From the NCBI GenBank assembly GCA_000434215.1, contig HF999708.1:19078-26569 (forward strand): 7,492 bases of DNA. The letters run 5' to 3'. This document shows, piece after piece, positions 1 through 6,055 of the stretch. The translations under genes were made by a program, and so were the position numbers. This stretch comes from Bacteroides sp. CAG:144. GTDB taxonomy: Bacteria > Bacteroidota > Bacteroidia > Bacteroidales > UBA11471. Under the pieces are notes generated by a model, which was given only the letters and a program-made list of their open reading frames with translations, made no database searches and was not told the DNA's origin. The number at the start of each line of letters is the position of its first letter. The stretch's first letter is position 1.

Positions 1-405
1 CCGGTAGAGCGATTCTTCATTTTTCTCGTCGATAAAGAGTATGCTGGAATAATCGTCTTTGGCGCGTTGCAGACTATCCATTTCGGCCCATAATGCAGCC
101 CGGTTATTGAGGAGTGTGAGCGATTTGGGCGACATGACCAATGCGTTGTTATAGGATTGAAGCGCTTCGGGAAGTTTTCCCAAGTTACGCTGTATCGTCC
201 CGAGATTAGAGAGTAAAAGAACGTTTCCCGGATTGGCCGGCTCGGTACGCAGGGCTTTCAGTAGCGCATTTTCGGCTTTTGTCAGATTCCCTGCTTCGAT
301 GTAGATAAAAGAGGAGTCGATATAGTCGGTGTATGATTGAGCTTTCAAGGATAGGTTTGCTGTAATCAGACAAAAGGCAATCGGTAAGATAATACGTGAT
401 TTCAT
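1..405 (-). CDS. Secreted tetratricopeptide-repeat (TPR) protein, N-terminal part
   Basis: The frame starts at an ATG at 403-405 on the minus strand and stays open for 135 codons to the left edge, so the C-terminus is missing. Residues 1-22 look like a Sec signal peptide: MKSR, then a hydrophobic stretch, ending LKA before QS. There is no lipobox cysteine, so the mature protein is probably periplasmic. After it come about three TPR-like helical pairs of roughly 34 residues. These cover residues 38-60 (EAGNLTKAENALLKAL, then P), 65-95 (LSNLGTIQRNLGKLPEALQS, ending in a Pro) and 99-130 (NNRAALWAEMDSLQRAKDDY). The small/Leu/Ala spacing and helix-capping prolines fit the TPR pattern. TPR domains are protein-binding scaffolds, and the visible part gives no partner or enzymatic function. 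The gene diverges from the C11 peptidase gene and has a good -7 box just upstream (435-442). A longer protein with a further C-terminal domain is possible. Confidence 0.85.
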   Translation of the reverse strand, partial: MKSRIILPIAFCLITANLSLKAQSYTDYIDSSFIYIEAGNLTKAENALLKALRTEPANPGNVLLLSNLGTIQRNLGKLPEALQSYNNALVMSPKSLTLLNNRAALWAEMDSLQRAKDDYSSILFIDEKNEESLYR

Positions 406-434
406 ATTGTTTGGACGATTATTTTCCAATAATG

Positions 435-442
435 CAAAACTA
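435..442 (-). promoter_or_regulatory. Candidate Bacteroidetes -7 promoter box for the TPR gene
   Basis: Read on the minus strand this is TAGTTTTG, an exact match to the Bacteroidetes -7 consensus TAnnTTTG. It lies about 30 bases upstream of the TPR gene's ATG and would give a short leader. I see no good -33 TTTG at the expected distance, so the call rests on the -7 box and its position. Confidence 0.4.
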
Positions 443-504
443 ATGCAAATTCTGTTTTATCGCGGAGATAGAGCCTCCCTTTTTACAGAGATTTATGATT
501 TGTC

Positions 505-538
505 TTGTTGTTATATCCTCTTTTTTAGTGTATTTTTG
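505..538 (+). promoter_or_regulatory. Candidate promoter for the C11 peptidase-MscS operon
   Basis: TATTTTTG at 531-538 matches the Bacteroidetes -7 consensus TAnnTTTG exactly. TTGTTG at 505-510 gives an imperfect -33 element with a 20-base spacer. Transcription would start near 543-546, leaving a leader of about 20 bases before the ATG at 563. The leader is A-rich with no Shine-Dalgarno sequence, as is common in this phylum. Confidence 0.45.
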
Positions 539-562
539 TAGCGCAAAAGTCTTTATAAGCAA

Positions 563-1789
563 ATGCGTATTTCCGTTTTGGCATTTTTTCTATTCTTTTT
601 TTGCGGGTTGATTGTTTTCTCGGCGTGCGATGAAAAACATGAAACCGAGCCCTCTTATCCGGTCGATGGCGATACCTGCGATCGTACGGTATTGGTGTAT
701 ATGTTGGGGAGCAATACATTGGGCGGTTTTGTCGAAAGTAATATCTCTGCCATGAAAAAGGCAGTCGAGAAAGGCGCATTGCACAATGGGAATTTATTGC
801 TTTATATCGATCGTTATAATACAGTGCCGACTCTTGAAAAATTGTCTCTTCGGGATGGGGCGGTAGAGCGCACGGTTGTGAAGTCGTATGAAGACCGGAA
901 TTCGGCAACGGTCGAAGCCATGTCGTCGGTTTGCGATGATGTGAGAACGCTCTATCCGGCATCGAGTTTCGGATTGATTTTGTGGTCGCATGCCAACGGG
1001 TGGTATCCGTTTCATATAGAAGCCGATTTGTCGGCTTATAGCTCGACACGATCGTTTGGCGATGATGAAGGAAAGGCGATGAATATCGATGAAATCTCTT
1101 TGGCGATACCCGATTCCATGTTCGATTTTATCTTGTGCGATGCTTGTTATATGGGGACGGTGGAAGTTGCATACGATTTGCGAGAAGATTGCCGGTATTA
1201 TGTTGCGTCTCCGGCAGCTGTCATGGGAGGAGGATTTCCTTATGAGGATATAGTGGAACATCTTTTTTCTTGCGATAAACCTATTCCCGAGAATTTGATA
1301 GATGTTTGTCGGGCGTATATGGATTATTATAGATCGTATTATGATCCGTACGGAACGATTTCTCTGATAGATATGCGTGAGATAGAGGCTTTGGCGCGTT
1401 CGGTGAAGTTGGCTTTGGTGAATAGTGTAGACTCGTTGCAAGTTTCTGAAATTCAACAGTTCTCGCAAGAAAAAGGGACGCGGGTGAGTTATCAGAACCT
1501 CTTTTTCGATTTGAACGATTATGTCGGTCGTGTTTGTGTCGATACGCTGGCATACTCCATATTTGCCGATTGTCTCGATCGTACCGTGTTATATGCCGAT
1601 GCCACCAATAAGGGTCTTTCTAATATATTGGGTGCTTGGGTGGAATTCCCTATTGAACAATATTGTGGCCTTGCCGCTTATATACCCGGAGCCAGTTCCG
1701 ATGAGGTAGCCGATTTGTATTACAAGACCCTTTCGTGGTATAAAACCGTTTATGGAGGCATGGAGGTGCCGATAAAAATAACAAACTGA
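563..1789 (+). CDS. Clostripain-like C11 family cysteine peptidase, lipoprotein
   Basis: This is a 408-residue predicted exported cysteine protease. Residues 1-22 form a lipoprotein signal peptide: MRIS, a Phe/Leu-rich core, then lipobox FSAC with Cys22 as the lipidated residue. The following DEKHE is acidic, which in Bacteroidetes can direct lipoproteins to the cell surface. The peptidase C11 core begins near residue 41 (TVLVYMLGSNTL). The catalytic pair is visible as His143 in LILWSHANGW and Cys195 in FILCDACYMG, matching the clostripain SHGNGW and DACLMG signatures. Family members cut after Arg or Lys and some cleave themselves between the His and Cys. Arg163 and Lys171 lie in that interval here, but self-cleavage is not shown. 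The ATG at 563 is chosen because it places the signal peptide correctly. The stop lies one base before the MscS-type gene, so the two are probably cotranscribed. The natural substrate is unknown. Confidence 0.9.
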   Translation: MRISVLAFFLFFFCGLIVFSACDEKHETEPSYPVDGDTCDRTVLVYMLGSNTLGGFVESNISAMKKAVEKGALHNGNLLLYIDRYNTVPTLEKLSLRDGAVERTVVKSYEDRNSATVEAMSSVCDDVRTLYPASSFGLILWSHANGWYPFHIEADLSAYSSTRSFGDDEGKAMNIDEISLAIPDSMFDFILCDACYMGTVEVAYDLREDCRYYVASPAAVMGGGFPYEDIVEHLFSCDKPIPENLIDVCRAYMDYYRSYYDPYGTISLIDMREIEALARSVKLALVNSVDSLQVSEIQQFSQEKGTRVSYQNLFFDLNDYVGRVCVDTLAYSIFADCLDRTVLYADATNKGLSNILGAWVEFPIEQYCGLAAYIPGASSDEVADLYYKTLSWYKTVYGGMEVPIKITN

Positions 1790-1790
1790 T

Positions 1791-2702
1791 ATGAAACTAT
1801 TGAATATCGATTTAACGTCGACTTTAACTGCAACTTCCGATACGACCCATGTCGATCCCATCAAAGAAGTGGTTGAGAAATATGCCGGTATGACGGCCGA
1901 TGAAATCATTTCTACGCTTTTATCACATGCCCTTTCGTTCGGTTTGAAGTTTGTGGGAGCTTTGTTGATCTTTTTTATCGGCCGTTGGTTGATGAATCGG
2001 TTCAGTCGTTTTGTCGTGCATTTATTGGCTCGGCGTCATGTCGAGCCTTCGGTACAATCTTTTTTACGGAGTTTTATCAATATAACGCTCATGCTGATTC
2101 TGATCGTATTGATCATCGGTATTTTCGGTATCAATACGACTTCGTTTGTGGCATTGTTTGCCTCGGCGGGTGTCGCTATCAGTATGGCATTGAGTGGTTC
2201 GTTGCAAAATTTTGCGGGCGGACTTATGATTCTTGTTTTCAAACCGTATAAGGTGGGCGATTTTATCGAGGCGCAAGGGCAAAGTGGTACGGTGAAAGAG
2301 ATTCAGATTTTCAATACTGTCCTTATTACGGGTGATAACCGGACGATATTCATACCGAATGGAAATTTGTCGAACAATATCATCATCAATTATTCCCGTG
2401 CCGGTCTGCGTCGTGTGGAGTGGACTTTCGGTATCGGTTACGGAGATCGCTATGAAACGGCTAAGAAAGTTTTGGTCGAGCTTTTGGAGGCCGATCCCCG
2501 TATTTTGCGTGAACCTCCTTATTTCATTGCTCTTCATTCGTTGGGAGATAGTTCGGTCAATGTTCTTGTGCGGGCATGGACTTCGGTAGATAGTTTTTGG
2601 GATGTCTATTATGATCTTAATCGAAAGGTTTACAAGGCATTTGCCGAGAACGATGTCAATATACCTTATCCCCAAATGGACGTACATCTGATAAAAGACT
2701 AA
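1791..2702 (+). CDS. MscS-family small-conductance mechanosensitive ion channel
   Basis: This is a 303-residue inner-membrane channel that opens under membrane tension and releases solutes during hypo-osmotic shock. E. coli MscS has 286 residues. An N-terminal segment of about 47 residues precedes TM1 (about 48-67). TM2 spans about 95-113 and the pore-lining TM3 about 117-150. TM3 aligns without gaps to E. coli MscS through SGSLQN and KPYKVGDFI. The cytoplasmic beta domain follows, with GTVKEIQIFNT (166-176) and the signature IPNGNLS (188-194). The alpha/beta C-terminal domain ends with the highly conserved PYPQMDVH (292-299). By manual alignment the E. coli pore-seal residues Leu105 and Leu109 correspond to Val128 and Met132, while the Gly113 hinge is kept as Gly136. 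The start is one base after the peptidase stop, which implies translational coupling. No clear terminator follows, only T-rich DNA. Confidence 0.95.
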   Translation: MKLLNIDLTSTLTATSDTTHVDPIKEVVEKYAGMTADEIISTLLSHALSFGLKFVGALLIFFIGRWLMNRFSRFVVHLLARRHVEPSVQSFLRSFINITLMLILIVLIIGIFGINTTSFVALFASAGVAISMALSGSLQNFAGGLMILVFKPYKVGDFIEAQGQSGTVKEIQIFNTVLITGDNRTIFIPNGNLSNNIIINYSRAGLRRVEWTFGIGYGDRYETAKKVLVELLEADPRILREPPYFIALHSLGDSSVNVLVRAWTSVDSFWDVYYDLNRKVYKAFAENDVNIPYPQMDVHLIKD

Positions 2703-2766
2703 TCTTTTTTTGCTTTTTTATAGGAGACACTCCGCATTCTTTGGGGAGAAATAACTATCTTTACAG

Positions 2767-2784
2767 CTGCAAAATTTTTTGCAG
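2767..2784. repeat. Perfect inverted repeat in the recJ upstream region
   Basis: CTGCAAAA and TTTTGCAG face each other across a TT centre. The spacing is too tight for a stable RNA hairpin with all pairs formed, so an operator-like DNA palindrome is as likely as an RNA structure. It could bind a dimeric regulator of recJ, but nothing in the sequence identifies one. Confidence 0.4.
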
Positions 2785-2805
2785 TACACGCTTTCTGTTT
2801 TTTCA

Positions 2806-2821
2806 AGAGAGATGTCTCTCT
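2806..2821. repeat. Short inverted repeat (AGAGAG/CTCTCT) upstream of recJ
   Basis: AGAGAG at 2806-2811 pairs with CTCTCT at 2816-2821 around an ATGT loop, so a 6-bp hairpin could form in the recJ leader. No T-run follows directly (GCCCGCCC comes next), so it is not a standard terminator. The stem is simple AG sequence and may be chance. Confidence 0.3.
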
Positions 2822-2856
2822 GCCCGCCCTTTTATGATAGAAAAGGAGATTATCCC

Positions 2857-2892
2857 ATGAACAGGCGTGTTTTCGGCTTCCGAAGAAAATAA
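2857..2892 (+). CDS. Possible 11-residue leader peptide upstream of recJ
   Basis: ATG at 2857 opens an 11-codon frame, MNRRVFGFRRK, ending TAA at 2890-2892, 11 bases before the recJ ATG. AAGGAG at 2843-2848 sits 8 bases upstream, a near-ideal Shine-Dalgarno sequence that is unusual for Bacteroidetes genes and absent before the other starts here. The peptide is very basic (five Arg/Lys of 11). A second tiny frame, MIEKEIIP (2834-2860), overlaps its start through ATGA. If translated, either could couple to recJ. A frame this short arises often by chance, so the call is weak. Confidence 0.2.
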   Translation: MNRRVFGFRRK

Positions 2893-2903
2893 AACACTAT
2901 ATA

Positions 2904-4631
2904 ATGGTAAGCAAATGGAACTACGTACCCCTTACCGAAGAAGAAAAGCATATAGAAAGGAAATTGGCAGAGACCCTGTCGATAAGCCCCGCTATATGTA
3001 CGCTTCTTGTGCAGCGGGGGGTAAAAACAGAAGAACAAGCTAAGAAATTTTTCCGCCCACAATTATCTGATTTGTACGATCCGTTTTTGCTGAAAGATAT
3101 GGATAAGGCTGTCGCACGCCTCAATAAAGCGATGGGAGCCAAAGAGAAAATCCTTGTCTACGGCGATTATGATGTCGACGGCACTACGGCCGTAGCTTTG
3201 GTGTACAAATTTCTGAACAATTTTTATTCCAACATCGATTATTATATCCCCGATCGTTATGATGAGGGATACGGTATTTCCAAGAAAGGTATCGATTATG
3301 CGGCCGATAACGGTTTCACGTTGGTTATTGCGCTCGATTGCGGGATTAAAGCCGTCGAGAAAGTAGCTTATGCCAAAGGTCGGGGGGTTGATTTTATCAT
3401 CTGCGATCATCACGTTCCCGATGATGAATTGCCTCAGGCCGTAGCCGTACTCGATGCCAAACGCGATGACGATACATACCCGTACAGTCATTTGTCGGGT
3501 TGTGGGGTAGGTTTTAAGTTTATGGAGGGTTTTGCCCGAAGCAACAATATCAGTATCGAGCAATTTCTGTTTCCGCTGCTCGATATGGTTGCTGTGAGTA
3601 TCGCATCGGATATTGTCCCGATTACCGATGAAAATCGTATTTTGGCTTATCACGGGCTGAAACGTTTGAATTCCAATCCCAGTCTCGGATTGCAAGGTAT
3701 CATCAACGTATGCGGTTTGCGTGGGAAGGAAATAACGATCAGCGATATCGTTTTCAAAATCGGCCCGCGAATCAATGCGTCGGGTCGTATGCAGTCGGGG
3801 AAAGAAGCTGTCGACCTATTGGTGTCGAAAGATGCTTCGACAGCTATGAAGAAGAGCCACGATATCAATCAGTATAACGAAGACCGTAAAGAGCTCGATA
3901 AGAAAGTTACCGAGGAGGCCAGTTGTCTGCTGGAACAGCAGTCCGATTTCGAGAAACGAAAATCGATTGTCATATATAATGCCGAATGGCACAAGGGAAT
4001 TATCGGGATTGTTGCTTCCCGTCTTACCGAGTTGTATTATAGGCCGTCGGTTGTACTTACGTTCTCGAATGGATTGGTAACCGGTTCGGCTCGTTCGGTA
4101 CAAGGTTTCGATGTGTACAAAGCCGTGGAGTCGTGCCGTGATCTGCTCGAAAATTTCGGCGGCCACACTTATGCAGCCGGACTCTCTTTGAGAGAAGAAA
4201 ACGTCGTATCGTTTATAGACCGTTTTGAGTCGTATGTTTCCGAGAATATATTATTGGAACAGACCAGCCCTCAAATCGATATCGATATGGAGTTGGGATT
4301 TGATGAAATAACGTCCGATTTCTATCATTGGTTGAAACAGTTCAATCCTGTTGGCCCGGGAAATATGAAACCTGTATTTTCGACGCAAGGAGTTGTCGAT
4401 GCCGGTTCCCGTTTGGTGGGACGTAATCAGGAACATCTGAAACTCGAAGTCCGCGAGGGCAAGTCTTCTGTAACGATGAGCGGTATCGCTTTCGGCATGC
4501 ACGAACATTATGCGTATATCAAAAGCGGAGCGCCCATAGATATATGTTATACGATTGAGGAGAACAACTTCAAGGGCATAACATCGATGCAGTTGCAGGT
4601 GAAGGATATACGTCCTTCTGTGAAGAAATAA
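2904..4631 (+). CDS. recJ: Single-stranded-DNA-specific exonuclease RecJ
   Basis: This 575-residue cytoplasmic nuclease degrades single-stranded DNA 5' to 3' in recombinational repair, mismatch repair and stalled-fork processing. The length is normal for the family. DHH phosphoesterase metal-binding motifs are all present: VYGDYDVDGTTA (85-96, with Asp88, Asp90 and Asp92), ALDCG (143-147), CDHH (167-170) and SIASDIVP (232-239). The linker motif GPRINASGRM is at 287-296. The DHHA1 domain follows, with GIIGIVASRL (365-374), GSARSVQGFDVYKA (394-407) and FGGHTYAAGLSL (418-429). A C-terminal OB-fold region (about 460-570) begins with the DIDMEL segment and includes FNPVGPGN. The ATG at 2904 gives the usual RecJ N-terminus, and the in-frame sequence upstream has no other ATG before a TAG at 2838. 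It is probably transcribed alone and stops 15 bases before a strong terminator. Confidence 0.97.
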   Translation: MVSKWNYVPLTEEEKHIERKLAETLSISPAICTLLVQRGVKTEEQAKKFFRPQLSDLYDPFLLKDMDKAVARLNKAMGAKEKILVYGDYDVDGTTAVALVYKFLNNFYSNIDYYIPDRYDEGYGISKKGIDYAADNGFTLVIALDCGIKAVEKVAYAKGRGVDFIICDHHVPDDELPQAVAVLDAKRDDDTYPYSHLSGCGVGFKFMEGFARSNNISIEQFLFPLLDMVAVSIASDIVPITDENRILAYHGLKRLNSNPSLGLQGIINVCGLRGKEITISDIVFKIGPRINASGRMQSGKEAVDLLVSKDASTAMKKSHDINQYNEDRKELDKKVTEEASCLLEQQSDFEKRKSIVIYNAEWHKGIIGIVASRLTELYYRPSVVLTFSNGLVTGSARSVQGFDVYKAVESCRDLLENFGGHTYAAGLSLREENVVSFIDRFESYVSENILLEQTSPQIDIDMELGFDEITSDFYHWLKQFNPVGPGNMKPVFSTQGVVDAGSRLVGRNQEHLKLEVREGKSSVTMSGIAFGMHEHYAYIKSGAPIDICYTIEENNFKGITSMQLQVKDIRPSVKK

Positions 4632-4646
4632 TTTTTGTTTATATAC

Positions 4647-4680
4647 AGGACGGGACGGGAAAATTTTCCCGTCCCGTCCT
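4647..4680. terminator. Perfect palindromic, probably bidirectional terminator
   Basis: AGGACGGGACGGGAAAA (4647-4663) is the exact reverse complement of 4664-4680, giving a 34-base palindrome with a GC-rich outer stem and an A/T centre that forms the loop. On the plus strand TTTTATGTTTA follows, suiting termination of recJ (stop at 4629-4631). On the minus strand the downstream tract is TGTATATAAACAAAAAT, a weaker U-run, for the beta-barrel gene whose stop is at 4701-4703. Its place between convergent genes supports a shared terminator. Confidence 0.85.
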
Positions 4681-4700
4681 TTTATGTTTACTATCGATTG

Positions 4701-5336
4701 TCAGAATGCTAATCCGACTCTGAATCCGAGGTTGTGTAGGCCGTCGATTTTGTAAGTAAACAGTTTGTTTTGGTTCGATGCATAATCATAGTAGAATGCA
4801 AGGTGGAAGCCGAAAAGGTTGGGACCCATAGGATAAATGTTTGCTCCGATTTCGGGAGAAACGAAAAATCCCCATTTGTCGCGACTACTGCTGTAAATAT
4901 TGTAATAAGAGGTTATTTTACAATATTGCGTACCCAATTTTACGCCGATATAAGGAGAGAATTTTTTTGCCGGCATGAAACGGTAACGGAAAGCTGCACC
5001 GAAAGGCAACTGATATAGGGCGTGTTGCTGGTCGCTGGTCAGTTGTGAAGACGGCGAGAGGTTGAGCGTTTGGGTGGGAATATACTCGTTGTTGGTATGG
5101 AATGCAAAGAATAACCCGGCTCCGATATGAGGCGTAAAGTAATATCCGCCTTCAAAGTTCATACCCCATCCGCTCGCTTTGTCGGAAAATCCGTTGTTAA
5201 GCGGTATGTTGAATTGCCAGTCGATATTGGCATATCCGTTTTTTACCTGTTCTTGCGCTGTCCCGATAGAGGGCAGGAGTAACGACAGTGCGCATATAAA
5301 GACGATGCGCAATCGGTTGTTGCAGATTGTTTTCAT
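4701..5336 (-). CDS. Small outer-membrane beta-barrel protein, unknown function
   Basis: This is a 211-residue predicted outer-membrane protein. Residues 1-27 form a Sec signal peptide: basic start with Lys2 and Arg8/Arg10, hydrophobic core IVFICALSLLLP, then GTA before QEQ. The mature part alternates aromatic/glycine-rich strands with polar turns. Strand-like runs include WGMNFEGGYYFTP (57-69), IGAGLFFAFH (71-80), LPFGAAFRYRFMP (110-122), SPYIGVKLGTQY (127-138), WGFFVSPEIGANIYP (155-169) and LFGFHLAFYYDY (174-185). It ends GFRVGLAF, with the C-terminal Phe typical of outer-membrane barrels. The size and pattern suggest an 8-strand barrel of the porin-like or OmpA-like superfamily. No specific substrate or enzymatic motif is visible. 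It begins 8 bases after the DUF4136 lipoprotein stop, so the two are probably an operon and may act together in the outer membrane. The C-terminal end faces the palindromic terminator. Confidence 0.75.
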   Translation of the reverse strand: MKTICNNRLRIVFICALSLLLPSIGTAQEQVKNGYANIDWQFNIPLNNGFSDKASGWGMNFEGGYYFTPHIGAGLFFAFHTNNEYIPTQTLNLSPSSQLTSDQQHALYQLPFGAAFRYRFMPAKKFSPYIGVKLGTQYCKITSYYNIYSSSRDKWGFFVSPEIGANIYPMGPNLFGFHLAFYYDYASNQNKLFTYKIDGLHNLGFRVGLAF

Positions 5337-5344
5337 TGTTATAA

Positions 5345-5986
5345 TCAGTTTTGTTTATTCAGATAAGACGATTGTTCAAAAGCTTGGTCTACGGCATCGA
5401 CGGCCAATTGCAGATTAATCCGGTTGGAGGAGTAGAGAAGTCCCGACATATAAGCATTCCAGATAATTGGAATTTTCTTGGATTGGGTGTCGAGCTTTAT
5501 TATCTCTATAAGAAGAGAGCCGGTCGTGTAGTTATACGATACGGTATAGGGGTAGTACCAGCTGTTCCAATATCCTCCCCAATAGCCCGGATACCAGTAT
5601 CCCGGATAGTCCCACCACCAATAGGGGCTGCTGTAATTGGTAAAATAATAGGTGCTTTCGATGTAACTTACCTGTATTCCTACATCGGCGAATTCTTTAT
5701 CCATGACTTGGTTGTAGCCATATTTTGTCATGTTGTCGATAACGGTCGTGAGTAATTCTTGCGACTGCTCGTTATTCCAGTACGAAGGTGTTTTGCTCGA
5801 TGTGATGAGCAAAATACTGTCGGGAATGTAGAAGGTGTCGAAGTCTTTGAAATTTTCGCTTGTGTCGTAGTCGGTGTAAACGAGAAAGTTGCCGCTGAGT
5901 TTCGATGTGTCCGGGTCTTTTTGGCAAGACGCCATCAAGAGTAAGACGAGGAGGAGAGGTGTTAGTTTTTTCATTTTTCTTCCCAT
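5345..5986 (-). CDS. DUF4136-type lipoprotein with a Trp/Tyr-rich segment
   Basis: This is a 213-residue predicted outer-membrane lipoprotein. The lipobox LMASC puts the lipidated residue at Cys21 if translation starts at 5986, or Cys17 if it starts at the internal ATG (codon 5, 5972-5974, giving MKKLTP). The second start gives the more usual signal peptide, so either is possible. The residues after Cys, QKDPD, resemble the Bacteroidetes surface-export signal. The body resembles DUF4136: VYTDYDTSENFKDFDTFYIPD (36-56) near the front, a central strand-rich part with VGIQVSYIEST (102-112), then LLIEIIKLDTQSKKIPIIW (158-176) and a C-terminal helix DAVDQAFEQ. Inside the domain, residues 122-147 hold 16 Trp or Tyr in 26 positions, including three GYW units. 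The DUF4136 assignment is from memory of the family pattern and the molecular role is unknown. The gene leads the beta-barrel gene by 8 bases and lies 69 bases after the LysE-type gene. Confidence 0.78.
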   Translation of the reverse strand: MGRKMKKLTPLLLVLLLMASCQKDPDTSKLSGNFLVYTDYDTSENFKDFDTFYIPDSILLITSSKTPSYWNNEQSQELLTTVIDNMTKYGYNQVMDKEFADVGIQVSYIESTYYFTNYSSPYWWWDYPGYWYPGYWGGYWNSWYYPYTVSYNYTTGSLLIEIIKLDTQSKKIPIIWNAYMSGLLYSSNRINLQLAVDAVDQAFEQSSYLNKQN

Positions 5987-6055
5987 TTTAGGTTATTATT
6001 AAGAATCTTTTCCCTAATAACAACACTGTACGTGGAAAGTTTTATATAATCGAAA

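Larger units (their letters stand above)
2703..2903. other. Intergenic region upstream of recJ
   Basis: This 201-base spacer separates the MscS-type gene from recJ. It begins T-rich (2704-2719) but has no hairpin typical of an intrinsic terminator there. It holds two short inverted repeats (2767-2784 and 2806-2821) and two tiny overlapping reading frames (2834-2892), listed separately. TATCTTTA at 2756-2763 is a one-mismatch -7 box without a well-spaced -33 element. I see no RNA gene or known riboswitch. Confidence 0.5.

Noticed and set aside
794..1468. Long minus-strand open frame opposite the C11 peptidase gene
   Set aside because: It runs antisense to a clear peptidase with intact catalytic motifs. 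Its translation is rich in Arg, His and Ile with no recognisable domain, as expected of a shadow frame.
2064..2687. Minus-strand open frame opposite the MscS-type gene
   Set aside because: It lies entirely antisense to a well-conserved channel, has low-complexity composition and no family resemblance.
2703..2720. T-rich stretch just after the MscS-type gene as an intrinsic terminator
   Set aside because: No GC-rich hairpin precedes the T-run; the upstream bases are the coding end of the channel gene without a stable stem that I can see.
3063..3695. Minus-strand open frame opposite recJ
   Set aside because: It is antisense to the conserved DHH domain of RecJ, and the protein has no known motif.
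5351..5755. Plus-strand open frame opposite the DUF4136 gene
   Set aside because: The minus-strand lipoprotein has a signal peptide and family pattern. The plus frame is a shadow whose Pro/Val/Ile-rich part mirrors the Trp/Tyr codons.
5992..6021. Inverted repeat GTTATTA/TAATAAC upstream of the DUF4136 gene
   Set aside because: The stem is only 7 bp, nearly all A/T, with a 16-base loop and no U-run on the minus strand, so it is too weak for a terminator or operator call.
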